From contig JBJETB010000069.1 of the NCBI GenBank assembly GCA_051883095.1, positions 1-42,780 of the forward strand: a stretch of DNA of 42,780 nt. The letters are read 5' to 3'. This DNA is from SUG1106 sp051883095 (GTDB taxonomy: Bacteria; Bacillota; Clostridia; Peptostreptococcales; Anaerovoracaceae). The position numbers were made by a program, and so were the translations under genes. The notes beneath the pieces were generated by a model. It had not been told where the DNA came from and did not search any database. It was given only the letters and a program-made list of their open reading frames with translations. Below are positions 7,162 to 15,557 of the stretch, piece after piece. The stretch's first letter is position 1; each line of letters opens with the position of its first letter.

Positions 7162-8136
7162 ATGAGATTTAGCGAAATGATTGAAACGGTTGATACCCAT
7201 ACTGCGGGAGAACCGACCAGAATAATTCTGAGCGGAATTCCTAAATTAGAGGGAAACACCGTCAGAGAGAAGAGAGATTATTTCAGAGAAAAATATGATT
7301 ACATCAGGAAAAGACTGACATATGAACCAAGAGGTCACGCAGGAATGCTCTGCGCTGCCGTTATTCCGCCATGTGCTCCTGAGGCAGACTTTGGAATATT
7401 CTATATGGATGACGTACAGTATCTTGATATGTGCGGGCATGCATCTATCGGTGTCGGTACTGCACTTCAGGAAATCGGCCTTGTACCGCTTGAACATAAG
7501 GATATGTACATAATTGAGACACCTGCAGGACTGGTAAAAATAAAAAATAATTTTAAAGATAATTATGTTGAAAGCACTACTGTAAGAAATGTAAACAGCT
7601 ATGTTGTGGAGAACGAAATCAGAATAGATGTGGATGATATCAAAGATGTACCTGTAAATATTGCTTACGGTGGAAACATGTTCGCAATTGTACCTGCAGA
7701 TCCTTTTGGAGTGAAAATAGAACCTCCTTATGTAAATAAGATAAAGGAATACTCCGCCAGAATACGAGAAGTGTGCAAGGAAAAGGGATTTGACGTCAAC
7801 CTTGTTCAATGGTATTCTAAACCTAAGGCTGCTGACGCTGACTTGAGAGTTATGCACAGCTCCGGTTCAGGACTTCCTGACAGATCACCGGGAGGCACAG
7901 GAACCAGTGCTAAAGTGGCCTGGCTGTACGAAAACGGCAAACTGGGACTGGATGAACCTTTTGTACATGAAGGCATAGTAGATGCTAATTTCATAGGTAC
8001 AGTCAAAGGTGTAGAACAGAAAAACGGAAGGACAGAATACATTACAGAAATCACGGGACGTGCGAGAATTACAGGCTTCCATAAGTTTGTATTTGACGAT
8101 ACCGATGAATTAAAGGATGGATTCTTCTTTGAATAG
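7162..8136 (+). CDS. Proline-racemase-family protein with Cys/Gly active site
   Basis: This 324-residue protein belongs to the proline racemase / hydroxyproline epimerase / trans-3-hydroxy-L-proline dehydratase family. The N-terminal motif DTHTAGEPTR and the first catalytic motif LDMCGHA (C91) are intact. The second motif, normally SPCGTGT in racemases and epimerases or SPTGT in the dehydratases, reads SPGGTGT: codon 244 is GGA (Gly). A two-base acid/base racemization using two Cys is therefore unlikely; a dehydratase-like or other single-Cys reaction on a proline-like or imino-acid substrate is more plausible. It is first in a sigma-54 operon with the activator and an enolase-superfamily enzyme. 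The family is secure, the substrate is not. Confidence 0.85.
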   Translation: MRFSEMIETVDTHTAGEPTRIILSGIPKLEGNTVREKRDYFREKYDYIRKRLTYEPRGHAGMLCAAVIPPCAPEADFGIFYMDDVQYLDMCGHASIGVGTALQEIGLVPLEHKDMYIIETPAGLVKIKNNFKDNYVESTTVRNVNSYVVENEIRIDVDDIKDVPVNIAYGGNMFAIVPADPFGVKIEPPYVNKIKEYSARIREVCKEKGFDVNLVQWYSKPKAADADLRVMHSSGSGLPDRSPGGTGTSAKVAWLYENGKLGLDEPFVHEGIVDANFIGTVKGVEQKNGRTEYITEITGRARITGFHKFVFDDTDELKDGFFFE

Positions 8137-8156
8137 CAAAAAAGGAAGAAGGTATT

Positions 8157-9563
8157 ATGAGTAAACGCAATGATTCTATACGATGGCTGCTGGAAAATTT
8201 TAATTACATCGACTCTGTGACAATGGTTGACGATAAGGGCAGAGTGGTGGTCAAACAGAGATTTAATCCGCGCTACACTGACAAGGAGAATGAAATACAT
8301 AACAAGTGGTGTATAGGCAAAAACCTTCTTGAGGTTTTTCCCTCACTTAATCATAAAGACAGTTCTCTCCTGCAGGCCCTGACAAAGGGAAAAATAGTGC
8401 ATTATGAAGCCCAGCGGGTTATAAACTACGAAGGCAAACTATCTGTGACAAATAATATTACTTTTCCGGTAATAATCAGAGGAAAAATTGTAGGTGCCGT
8501 TGAGCTGTCCAGGGATATCACGAATTTTGAGAAAAATATGAAGACTGGACCTGTTGAAACCGGTACAGAGAAGCCACGTGCTGCAAAGGATGCACAGTAT
8601 TCAGTCAGTGACATTGTTGGCGAGAATATCAGGATGCAGGACATAAAGCGCACCATCCTCAAAATTGCAGACAGTACTTCATCAGTAATGGTTTATGGTG
8701 AGACCGGTACGGGTAAAGAACTGGTGGTATCAGCTATTCATAATGCCGGTGAGAGGCGTGACAAACCATTCATTGCTATAAACTGTGCAGCACTTCCGGA
8801 GAGCATTCTCGAAGGCCTGCTTTTCGGGTCGCGCAAAGGTGCCTTTACCGGTGCTGAAAATAAGAAAGGTATGTTTGAAGAGGCTAATGGAGGAACAATT
8901 TATCTTGATGAGATAAATTCCATGCCGGTTATGCTTCAGGCAAAATTACTGAGAGTTCTTCAGGAAAAGGCAGTTACACCTCTGGGATCATCTCAGCCTG
9001 TTAAGCTGGATGTGAGGATAATTGCGTCCACAAACAAACCGTTGAGCGAGATTGTAAGTTCAGGGCAGATGAGAGAAGATATACTTTATAGGCTGAATAC
9101 CATAAACATTGATATACCGCCTCTCAGGGAACGTCTCGATGACATGCGGCTTCTGGCTGATCATTTTATTGAAAAGTATAATAGTGAGTTTAATAAGAGC
9201 GTAAAGGGAATTTCGGATGAGGTACATAAGTTTTTCCTGAACAGAAGCTGGAAGGGAAATGTACGTGAACTCGAACATGTAATCGAGTCAGCCATGAATA
9301 TTGCAGAGGATGAGGGCTATATTACACTGGGCGATTTACCGGCATATCTGGCAGAACCCGAGACTTCAGTAGAAATCGTTCCGGTAAAGAATGATACAAT
9401 AGGAACATCTCTTACAGAAGCACTTGAAACATATGAAAAAAAGCTCATTCTTGATGCTCTCAGGGTTAACAACTGGAAGATTGTTGATGCCGCCAAGGCG
9501 CTGAAAATACCAAGAACGAGCCTTCAGTACAAAATGGAAAAATACGGTATAAAGAAAAGATAG
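8157..9563 (+). CDS. Sigma-54-dependent transcriptional activator, PAS-AAA-Fis (RocR-like)
   Basis: This 468-residue enhancer-binding protein has a PAS-like sensor domain (about residues 10-130), an AAA+ sigma-54 activation domain (about 155-390) and a C-terminal Fis-type helix-turn-helix (about 420-466, ending in AAKALKIPRTSLQYKMEKYG). The AAA+ domain keeps Walker A GETGTGKE (181-188), GAFTGA (228-233) needed for sigma-54 contact, GGTIYLDEINSMP as Walker B, and FREDILYRLN-like sensor residues. The architecture is that of RocR and PrdR, regulators of amino-acid catabolism. It sits inside the operon it probably controls and between two sigma-54 promoters (7087, 10989). The PAS domain presumably binds the pathway's inducer. 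Confidence 0.93.
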   Translation: MSKRNDSIRWLLENFNYIDSVTMVDDKGRVVVKQRFNPRYTDKENEIHNKWCIGKNLLEVFPSLNHKDSSLLQALTKGKIVHYEAQRVINYEGKLSVTNNITFPVIIRGKIVGAVELSRDITNFEKNMKTGPVETGTEKPRAAKDAQYSVSDIVGENIRMQDIKRTILKIADSTSSVMVYGETGTGKELVVSAIHNAGERRDKPFIAINCAALPESILEGLLFGSRKGAFTGAENKKGMFEEANGGTIYLDEINSMPVMLQAKLLRVLQEKAVTPLGSSQPVKLDVRIIASTNKPLSEIVSSGQMREDILYRLNTINIDIPPLRERLDDMRLLADHFIEKYNSEFNKSVKGISDEVHKFFLNRSWKGNVRELEHVIESAMNIAEDEGYITLGDLPAYLAEPETSVEIVPVKNDTIGTSLTEALETYEKKLILDALRVNNWKIVDAAKALKIPRTSLQYKMEKYGIKKR

Positions 9564-9573
9564 GAGTCTTATT

Positions 9574-10740
9574 ATGGATGGACTAAAAATTACTGATGTT
9601 AAGACCTATATTGTACCTACAGTTCCTGCACATGAAGTGACTTACAACTGGAGCGGAACCAAACAGTTTCTCATTGTAAAAATAGAAACGAATGGTGGAA
9701 TAGAAGGATGGGGTGAATGCTATACTCTTGCTGACAGGGAGCGTGCAACAGCTATGCATATCGAGGAGATGAAATCCTATCTTGTAGGCTCAGATCCGAC
9801 CAGAATAAGCTATTTCCGTTATTGGGGGTACAATTTGCTCGGCGAGCGCCGGGCAGGTATTGATTTATATTGTGCTATAAGCGGCATTGAAATTGCCATG
9901 TGGGATATCCTGGGTAAAATGTTGAATGCACCCGTCTATACTTTGCTGGGAGGGACTGTACATAAAAAGCTCAAAGCCTATGCCAATATCGGGCCTGATG
10001 GGGTAAAAACACCGCAGGAAGAAATTGATATGGCCTTGGAACTGGCGCATGAATACGGTTACACAGCATTCAAGCTATATCCATTTGCAAATGACGAAAC
10101 TGAGGATCAGATGGTTGAACGTATTGCAAAATTCAGAGAAGGCATAGGAAATGAGTATGAGGTAATGATTGATGCGTGGAGACCTGTGGATAAACGACAG
10201 TGTCTGAATGTGGCTCAAAGAATAGAAAAATACAATATTTCATGGTTTGAGGAACCCGTTGCTCCTGACAATATAGATGCGTTGACTGATTTTAAAAAGA
10301 GGACTGAACTTCCGCTGGTAGCCGGTGAGGCTATGTTCGGCAGACGTTGGTTTAATGAAGTATGCAAGAGGAACTGCGTTGATTTCATAAATCCTGATAT
10401 ATGCGTAGTAGGCGGAATAGCAGAAATGTTGGACATTGCTGCTATTGCAGATGCAAACTATATAAAGGTCGGCCCTCATAACTGTAACAGTTCAACGGTA
10501 GCTTTGTCGGCTACGGTTCATGCATCATGTGCTATGCCTAATCTCTACAGCATTGAGACATTCCCATGGCATGAGGGAATAGGGGATAAGATGGCATTTA
10601 ACCAGTTAAAAGTAAAGGATGGGTACCTTGTACCTTCCGATGAGCCCGGGCTTGGGATAGAAATGAATGAAGATTTTCTGGCTTCGCTGAAGTATGAACC
10701 CCGTCCTCCAAAGAAATGGAAAGACCTTATAAACGTATAA
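9574..10740 (+). CDS. Enolase-superfamily enzyme, mandelate racemase subgroup
   Basis: This 388-residue protein has the two-domain enolase-superfamily layout: a capping domain to about residue 125, with EIAMWDILGKMLNAPVYTLLGG, then a TIM barrel. Likely Mg2+ ligands are D200 (MIDAW), E226/E227 (FEEPV) and E252 (AGEAM). K167 (FKLYP) and the D275/H302 pair (INPDICV, GPHN) are candidate general bases, as in the mandelate racemase/galactonate dehydratase subgroup. Members dehydrate acid sugars or racemize and dehydrate amino-acid derivatives, including cis-3-hydroxy-L-proline. Pairing with a proline-racemase-family gene favours an imino-acid derivative, but an acid sugar cannot be excluded. It starts 10 bases after the activator gene. 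Confidence 0.88.
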   Translation: MDGLKITDVKTYIVPTVPAHEVTYNWSGTKQFLIVKIETNGGIEGWGECYTLADRERATAMHIEEMKSYLVGSDPTRISYFRYWGYNLLGERRAGIDLYCAISGIEIAMWDILGKMLNAPVYTLLGGTVHKKLKAYANIGPDGVKTPQEEIDMALELAHEYGYTAFKLYPFANDETEDQMVERIAKFREGIGNEYEVMIDAWRPVDKRQCLNVAQRIEKYNISWFEEPVAPDNIDALTDFKKRTELPLVAGEAMFGRRWFNEVCKRNCVDFINPDICVVGGIAEMLDIAAIADANYIKVGPHNCNSSTVALSATVHASCAMPNLYSIETFPWHEGIGDKMAFNQLKVKDGYLVPSDEPGLGIEMNEDFLASLKYEPRPPKKWKDLINV

Positions 10741-10750
10741 ATTTCAGCTA

Positions 10751-10799
10751 AAAAAAGACGGTAATTTGTCAAAAAAGACGGATTACCGTCTTTTTTGAC
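10751..10799 (+). terminator. Terminator with two mutually exclusive perfect hairpins
   Basis: The arm AAAAAAGACGGTAAT (10751-10765) pairs perfectly with ATTACCGTCTTTTTT (10782-10796). Alternatively GTCAAAAAAGACGG (10768-10781) pairs perfectly with CCGTCTTTTTTGAC (10786-10799) around a 4-base loop. Either ends in a T run, so it should stop transcription from the enolase-superfamily gene, probably in both directions. The same stretch holds two 14-bp sites that may bind the activator. Confidence 0.75.
10757..10790. promoter_or_regulatory. Two candidate enhancer sites for the sigma-54 activator
   Basis: GACGGTAATTTGTC (10757-10770) and GACGGATTACCGTC (10777-10790) are 14-bp partial or perfect inverted repeats whose starts are exactly 20 bases apart, about two helical turns. 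A third like copy lies at 10862. All are upstream of the -24/-12 promoter at 10989, the layout of enhancer sites bound by Fis-type activators. Part of this pattern also builds the terminator hairpin, so the two roles cannot be separated from sequence alone. Confidence 0.55.
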
Positions 10800-10861
10800 G
10801 CTAAAATGAATAAATGTCTCTTCAAAACGGCATTTCATGAGTCCTTATTCGTTAAAAAAAT

Positions 10862-10875
10862 GACGGTTATTCGTC
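10862..10875. promoter_or_regulatory. Third candidate enhancer site
   Basis: GACGGTTATTCGTC differs from the site at 10757 in only two of 14 bases and is a GACG...CGTC inverted repeat. It is not part of a terminator and ends 113 bases before the -24 element, a normal enhancer distance. This copy is the strongest argument that the repeats are protein-binding sites. Confidence 0.6.
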
Positions 10876-10988
10876 TTTTGACAATTAATTACAATGAAAT
10901 ATGAAGTTTCGCCTTGCTTTTTTGCTTATTATTTGAGTTGATTTCTGTCCGAATATGATAATAAACGTGCGGAAAAGGGAAAATGAAA

Positions 10989-11004
10989 TGGCACAGGATT
11001 TGCA
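10989..11004 (+). promoter_or_regulatory. Sigma-54 (-24/-12) promoter of the NhaC-like/lyase operon
   Basis: TGGCACAGGATTTGCA agrees with the TGGCAC-N5-TTGCW consensus at all key positions. It lies 52 bases before the ATG at 11057 and downstream of the GACGG sites. The stretch between (10876-10988) is AT-rich, as expected for DNA that bends to let the activator touch the polymerase. Confidence 0.9.
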
Positions 11005-11056
11005 ATTTTAAGTTAGTGAATTTATAAATCTCAATACTTTATTAGGAGGAAGAAAA

Positions 11057-12571
11057 ATGGAAGAAGTTGTTTACTACGGAATACTATCTTTAATCCCTGC
11101 TATTTTAGCGGTAGTACTCGCATTCTGGACAAAGAACGTAATCGTTTCTCTGGCCATCAGCTTATTCAGCGGTTGTCTTATTATCGCAAACTGGAATCCT
11201 TGGATTGCTATGCAGGACATGTTCAGTGCTCATTTGTTTGTTGACTTTACCGGTTCATCAAATGCACAGACAATTATCATGATGTCCTTCGTAGGTGGAT
11301 TCGTTGCACTTATGGATCAGTCAGGAGGAGCGAAGGCTTTTGCCGGAGCAATAGCTAAGAAAGTAAAGAGCAGAGCAGCTGCACAGGTTGCAACATGGGC
11401 AGGCGGCCTTGCAATTTTCTTCTCTGACTCAGGAAACAGTTTGATTCTCGGACCTATCTTCAAGCCTGTATATGACAGACTGAAAGTCTCCAGAGCTAAG
11501 CTGGCTTACATCCTCGACTCAACATCATCACCTGTATGTATTCTTATCCCTGTAACCGGATGGGGCGTATACATCATGAGTATTATCGCTGCAGAATTTG
11601 AGAATCTTGGAATTCAGGCTTCAGATTCAACCACTTTCCTGCAGGCAATACCTTATCAGTTCTATGCAATCCTTGCCCTGCTGCTGGTACCGCTTGTAGC
11701 AAGCAGCAATCGTGACTTCGGTCCAATGCTTAAATCAGAAAGATATACACTTGAAAACGGACCTAAGGGATCAGAACTTGCAGAAGAAACAATTACTGTT
11801 GAGAGCAGTGACAATGCAACTGCATGGCATATGATCGTACCTCTCATTGTATTGTTTGCAACAATATTCATCATGTTCATCAGCTGGGGATTCCCTACTC
11901 AGAACGTTCCAGGTTCAAAGATCAGAATCGCTCTTACATCAGGATACCTTCTCGCTTCAATCGTCATGGGTGCGATGATTATACGTTCCAAGATTATGAA
12001 CTTCACTGAGGTTGTTGACTGCTTTATCAGCGGTGTCAAGAAAATGGCCGGAATCCTTGTAATAATTATCCTTGCATGGGGCGTTGGCTCAGTATGCTCA
12101 ATGATGGGAACTTCACAGTTCATCGTTGATAAGACTATCGGTTTCCTGTCACCTGCACTTGTACCTGCATTACTGTTTATAATCGGTGCAGTCGTTTCAT
12201 TTGCAACAGGTACATCCTGGGGTACTATGGCCATCCTGCTTCCTCTTGGAATCAATATGGCGTACAGCTTCGAAGTTTCAGAAGTTATCACAATCGCAGC
12301 AGTTCTTTCTGGTTCATTATTCGGCGACCACTGCGCACCTATTTCAGATACGACAGTTATGTCTTCAATGGCAGCAGGATGTAACCACATCGAGCACGTA
12401 AGAACACAGATCCCTTACGCAGTGCTTGCTGCAGTTGCCGCTTTCATCGGATATCTGATTATTGGAGTTACACAGTCCAGCGCTGTTATAGCATTACCTA
12501 TTGCAATTGTTATTCTGGTTGTTCTGTACTTCGGTGCAGTTAAGCTGTTCGGAAAGAAAGCAGAAGAATAG
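11057..12571 (+). CDS. NhaC-family Na+/H+ antiporter-like carrier
   Basis: This 504-residue integral membrane protein has about twelve hydrophobic segments. It carries NhaC-family blocks: FFSDSGNSLILGPIFKPVYDRLKVSRAKLAYILDST in two shorter parts near residues 125-160, PVCILIPVTGWG next, and SLFGDHCAPISDTTVMSS near residue 420. Characterised members exchange Na+ for H+, or couple organic acids (malate/lactate) to H+ and Na+. In catabolic operons NhaC proteins often serve as substrate carriers. As first gene behind a sigma-54 promoter and before two lyase-type genes, this one probably imports the pathway substrate; that is an inference from context. AGGAGG precedes the ATG. Confidence 0.88.
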   Translation: MEEVVYYGILSLIPAILAVVLAFWTKNVIVSLAISLFSGCLIIANWNPWIAMQDMFSAHLFVDFTGSSNAQTIIMMSFVGGFVALMDQSGGAKAFAGAIAKKVKSRAAAQVATWAGGLAIFFSDSGNSLILGPIFKPVYDRLKVSRAKLAYILDSTSSPVCILIPVTGWGVYIMSIIAAEFENLGIQASDSTTFLQAIPYQFYAILALLLVPLVASSNRDFGPMLKSERYTLENGPKGSELAEETITVESSDNATAWHMIVPLIVLFATIFIMFISWGFPTQNVPGSKIRIALTSGYLLASIVMGAMIIRSKIMNFTEVVDCFISGVKKMAGILVIIILAWGVGSVCSMMGTSQFIVDKTIGFLSPALVPALLFIIGAVVSFATGTSWGTMAILLPLGINMAYSFEVSEVITIAAVLSGSLFGDHCAPISDTTVMSSMAAGCNHIEHVRTQIPYAVLAAVAAFIGYLIIGVTQSSAVIALPIAIVILVVLYFGAVKLFGKKAEE

Positions 12572-12611
12572 ACAAAGACATAAATTATTATAACTAAAAA
12601 TGGAGATTGAA

Positions 12612-14111
12612 ATGGATAAGGAATATTATAAGGCATACGAGGGAAGGGATGAACTCATTCTGAACAAGCATGCCGAGGATACAATAAAAGAAGATATCCA
12701 GTCCTTTGAATGCCAGCTTGAAAATCACTTCGCACATGTTATCATGCTTACAGAGCAGGGTATAATCAGCAAAGAAGATGGCGCAGACATTATCCGTTCA
12801 CTCATGGAATTAAAGGAATTAGGCCCGGAAAACATTGAGTTTAAGCCGGGCCTTACCGACCTTTACTCTAACATTGAGGAATGGCTTATCGCCAAGCTTG
12901 GTATTGAGAAGGGCGGAAAGGTACATACCGGACGTTCTCGTAATGATATGAACTCAACAATAGAGAGAGCACATACGAGAGACACGATTCTGGATTTGTG
13001 TGAAGCGATGACATTGCTTTTAAAGACGCTTCTTGTAAAAGCTGAAGAACATAAGGAAACTGTAATTCCTGCATATACACATCATTCTCAGCAGGCTCAG
13101 CCTGTTACATTGGGACATTTTTATACCAGCTGCTTCCAGATGTTTTCACGTGATATGGAACGTATTCTGGAAAGCTATGCCAGAGTTAATAAGTCTACCA
13201 TGGGCGGTGCGGCGGTGGCAACAACAGGCTTTAATATCAGCCGTGAAAGAACCGCAGAACTTCTTGGCTTCGACGGTTTTCTTGAAAACTCAATGGATGC
13301 ATGTGCATCTCTGGACTTTGCATATGAACCGGCAGCAGCCATGGCTATTTACGCAAATAACATCGGAAGAATGTCAGAAAGTCTTCTGCTGTGGAATATG
13401 AACGAGGTAGGTATATCCAGACTTGCGCTTAAATATTGCTCATACAGCACTATTATGCCGCAGAAGAGAAATCCGGTTTCTCTTGAAACATTAAGATATT
13501 CAGGAGAATGGACATACGGTGCTCTGATGACAATGTTCGCCACTATGAAGGCATATCCTCAGGGAAACGGACGCGAACCGGGCTTTGTTGTAAGTCAGTA
13601 TTACGGAATTGTTGAACGGATGATTGAGAGCACATACCTCCTTGAAGGTATTGTCAGAACTCTTGAAGTGGACAAAAAACGTGCCCTTGAGGTTACCGCT
13701 GAAGGTTTTTCCACTGTTACAGATCTGGCGGATGAAATGGTTAAATCCTGCGGACTTTCATTCTCTGCAGCAAAGAAGATTGTAGGCAGAGTGGTTGTAA
13801 TAGCTCATGATGAGAATATCGGTGTAAGGGATATCGATTCTGCCTTAATTGCAAGGGCGGCAAAAGAAACCCTGGGAATTGATTTTACGATGGATGAGAA
13901 TCTTATCAAGCATGCACTTGATCCGGTTGAAAATGTAATGAGACGCCACGTTATAGGCGGACCGAGCCCGGACAGAGTACAGGAAATGATTGATAAAGGA
14001 TATAAACTTATAGACAAATTTGAAGGCGACTGGAGAACAAAAAAGGCTGCTCTCGAGGCGGCAAGAAAGAATCTGTATGAAACAGCAGAAAAACTTGTAA
14101 AGGAGAACTAA
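12612..14111 (+). CDS. Argininosuccinate-lyase-family C-N lyase
   Basis: This 499-residue protein belongs to the fumarase/aspartase/ASL superfamily, ASL branch: GKVHTGRSRND (H105-D112) corresponds to the ASL substrate loop, and STIMPQKRNP holds the signature with the catalytic Ser (S279) and K285. Such enzymes release fumarate from an N-(1,2-dicarboxyethyl) compound. No argG or other arginine gene is near, the Lys-Asp-type signature tail is changed (RNPVSLE), and it is paired with an MmgE/PrpD gene, as are iminodisuccinate-degrading enzymes. I infer cleavage of an N-substituted aspartate rather than arginine synthesis. The start is set by GGAG 6 bases before this ATG; the ATG at 12600 has no ribosome site. 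Confidence 0.85.
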   Translation: MDKEYYKAYEGRDELILNKHAEDTIKEDIQSFECQLENHFAHVIMLTEQGIISKEDGADIIRSLMELKELGPENIEFKPGLTDLYSNIEEWLIAKLGIEKGGKVHTGRSRNDMNSTIERAHTRDTILDLCEAMTLLLKTLLVKAEEHKETVIPAYTHHSQQAQPVTLGHFYTSCFQMFSRDMERILESYARVNKSTMGGAAVATTGFNISRERTAELLGFDGFLENSMDACASLDFAYEPAAAMAIYANNIGRMSESLLLWNMNEVGISRLALKYCSYSTIMPQKRNPVSLETLRYSGEWTYGALMTMFATMKAYPQGNGREPGFVVSQYYGIVERMIESTYLLEGIVRTLEVDKKRALEVTAEGFSTVTDLADEMVKSCGLSFSAAKKIVGRVVVIAHDENIGVRDIDSALIARAAKETLGIDFTMDENLIKHALDPVENVMRRHVIGGPSPDRVQEMIDKGYKLIDKFEGDWRTKKAALEAARKNLYETAEKLVKEN

Positions 14112-14112
14112 A

Positions 14113-15468
14113 ATGACTCTTAGCGAAAAGATTGCGCATTTTGTCATTAATCCGGCGCCATTTACTGATAAAGCTGTTTATTTGGCCGTAAGGTCAATTA
14201 TAGACACAATGGGCGCCATGGTAATCGGCAGCAGCACTTCTGCAGTAGAGATGGCAGAGGAAACAGTGCCTCAAGGAGGAAACTGCACGGTAATAGGAAA
14301 CGGGAGAAAAGTACTGAACAGAGATGCTGCTTTTATTAACGGCATATCAGGTCATGAACTGGAGCTTGATGATACATCCTCATCAAACCTGGGGCATCCT
14401 ACTGTAGCGGTGCTTCCGTCTCTTCTGGCCATAGGCGAGGAAAGGGGATGCTCAGGCAGAAAGCTAATAGAGGCTTTTCTGGTTGCAACCGAGGTAGAAT
14501 GCAAAATCGGACGTATCTGTGCAAGGAAACTGCATGAAAAAGGATGGCATGCAAGCAGTATTACAGGCGTGATTGGCGCGGCAGCAGGCAGTGCCTATGT
14601 CATGGAATTAGATGAAGAAAAAACGCGTAATGCCATAGGTATTGCTGCATCAATGGCATCTGGTGTCAGGGACAATTTCGGTACTTTGACTAAGTCCATC
14701 CATATAGGAAAGACTGCTGAAGATGGATTGAGAGCTGCCTTGCTTGCGGAGAAAGGCTTTACCTCATCTTCAACTGCCCTTGAAGGGAAGGAAGGGTATA
14801 TATTCGAATATGCCGGAATCAGAGATAAAAGTGGCGAATTTGATGAAATAATAGATTCCATGGGTCATGACTGGGATATTTGTTCACCTGGCTTTACACT
14901 GAAGAGATACCCGTCATGCAGCAGTACTCACCGACCGGTAGATGCACTAATAGATCTGATTGATGAAAATAACATTAAGGCAGATGATGTAGAACGGATT
15001 GATGTTGGTTTGAGTGAGTCCGCATTGAGAGAGCTGGTTACCCCTTATCCAAAGGATGGCGAGGAGGCCAAGTTCAGTGTCGGGTTCCAGACAGCACTTC
15101 ATCTTGCCGGCATGGAAAATATGCCGTATAATTATGTGGCAGAAGTCATAGCAGAGATTGACATTCAGAACATAATCAGGAGAACATTCATGTATGAAGA
15201 AGAGAAATATAATAATCTGCCTTCTGACATGGGTGTAGGGCCTGCATTTGTCACAATAAGGCTAAGGGATGGCAGAACATTCAGTAAGGAAAGAAAATTC
15301 CCGGTGGGACACCTTACCGATCCTATTTCTGACGAAGATCTTAAGGCTAAGTTCTTCACCTGTGCCAATCCGATACTGGGAGAGACCAAATCGGAAAAAT
15401 TATACGAAAATCTGCTGAATCTGAACGGTGTCAGCAACATAAAAGAAACCATATTCATGACATATTAA
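14113..15468 (+). CDS. MmgE/PrpD-family protein (epimerase or dehydratase)
   Basis: This 451-residue protein belongs to the MmgE/PrpD family, which includes 2-methylcitrate dehydratase, cis-aconitate decarboxylase and iminodisuccinate epimerase. Seen are the GHELELDDT and GHPTVAVLPSLLAI motifs near residues 80-105, the TLTKSIHIGKTAEDG active-site stretch near 195, and the C-terminal NPILGETKSEKL. It begins two bases after the lyase stop codon with its own AAGGAG, so translation is coupled. Beside an ASL-type lyase the best comparison is iminodisuccinate epimerase, which sets the stereochemistry for the lyase. A true dehydratase role remains possible, as no methylcitrate synthase or lyase is nearby. 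Confidence 0.85.
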   Translation: MTLSEKIAHFVINPAPFTDKAVYLAVRSIIDTMGAMVIGSSTSAVEMAEETVPQGGNCTVIGNGRKVLNRDAAFINGISGHELELDDTSSSNLGHPTVAVLPSLLAIGEERGCSGRKLIEAFLVATEVECKIGRICARKLHEKGWHASSITGVIGAAAGSAYVMELDEEKTRNAIGIAASMASGVRDNFGTLTKSIHIGKTAEDGLRAALLAEKGFTSSSTALEGKEGYIFEYAGIRDKSGEFDEIIDSMGHDWDICSPGFTLKRYPSCSSTHRPVDALIDLIDENNIKADDVERIDVGLSESALRELVTPYPKDGEEAKFSVGFQTALHLAGMENMPYNYVAEVIAEIDIQNIIRRTFMYEEEKYNNLPSDMGVGPAFVTIRLRDGRTFSKERKFPVGHLTDPISDEDLKAKFFTCANPILGETKSEKLYENLLNLNGVSNIKETIFMTY

Positions 15469-15470
15469 GA

Positions 15471-15519
15471 GAGTGCGGCCGTTCTGTGTTTTTTGCATGA
15501 CGGCTGCACTCGATTTTTA
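15471..15519 (+). terminator. Intrinsic terminator after the MmgE/PrpD gene
   Basis: GAGTGCGGCCGT (15471-15482) pairs with ACGGCTGCACTC (15500-15511) with a single G-U pair, followed by GATTTTTA. It probably cuts expression of the downstream malic enzyme and fumarase genes relative to the lyase genes, or separates two transcripts. Confidence 0.75.
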
Positions 15520-15557
15520 TTGACAGAACCTTTAGAAAAGGAGTAAGATGAATTATT

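Noticed and set aside
7246..7857. 203-codon reverse open frame inside the racemase-like gene
   Set aside because: It lies wholly within a clear family member on the other strand, has no ribosome site and low-complexity content.
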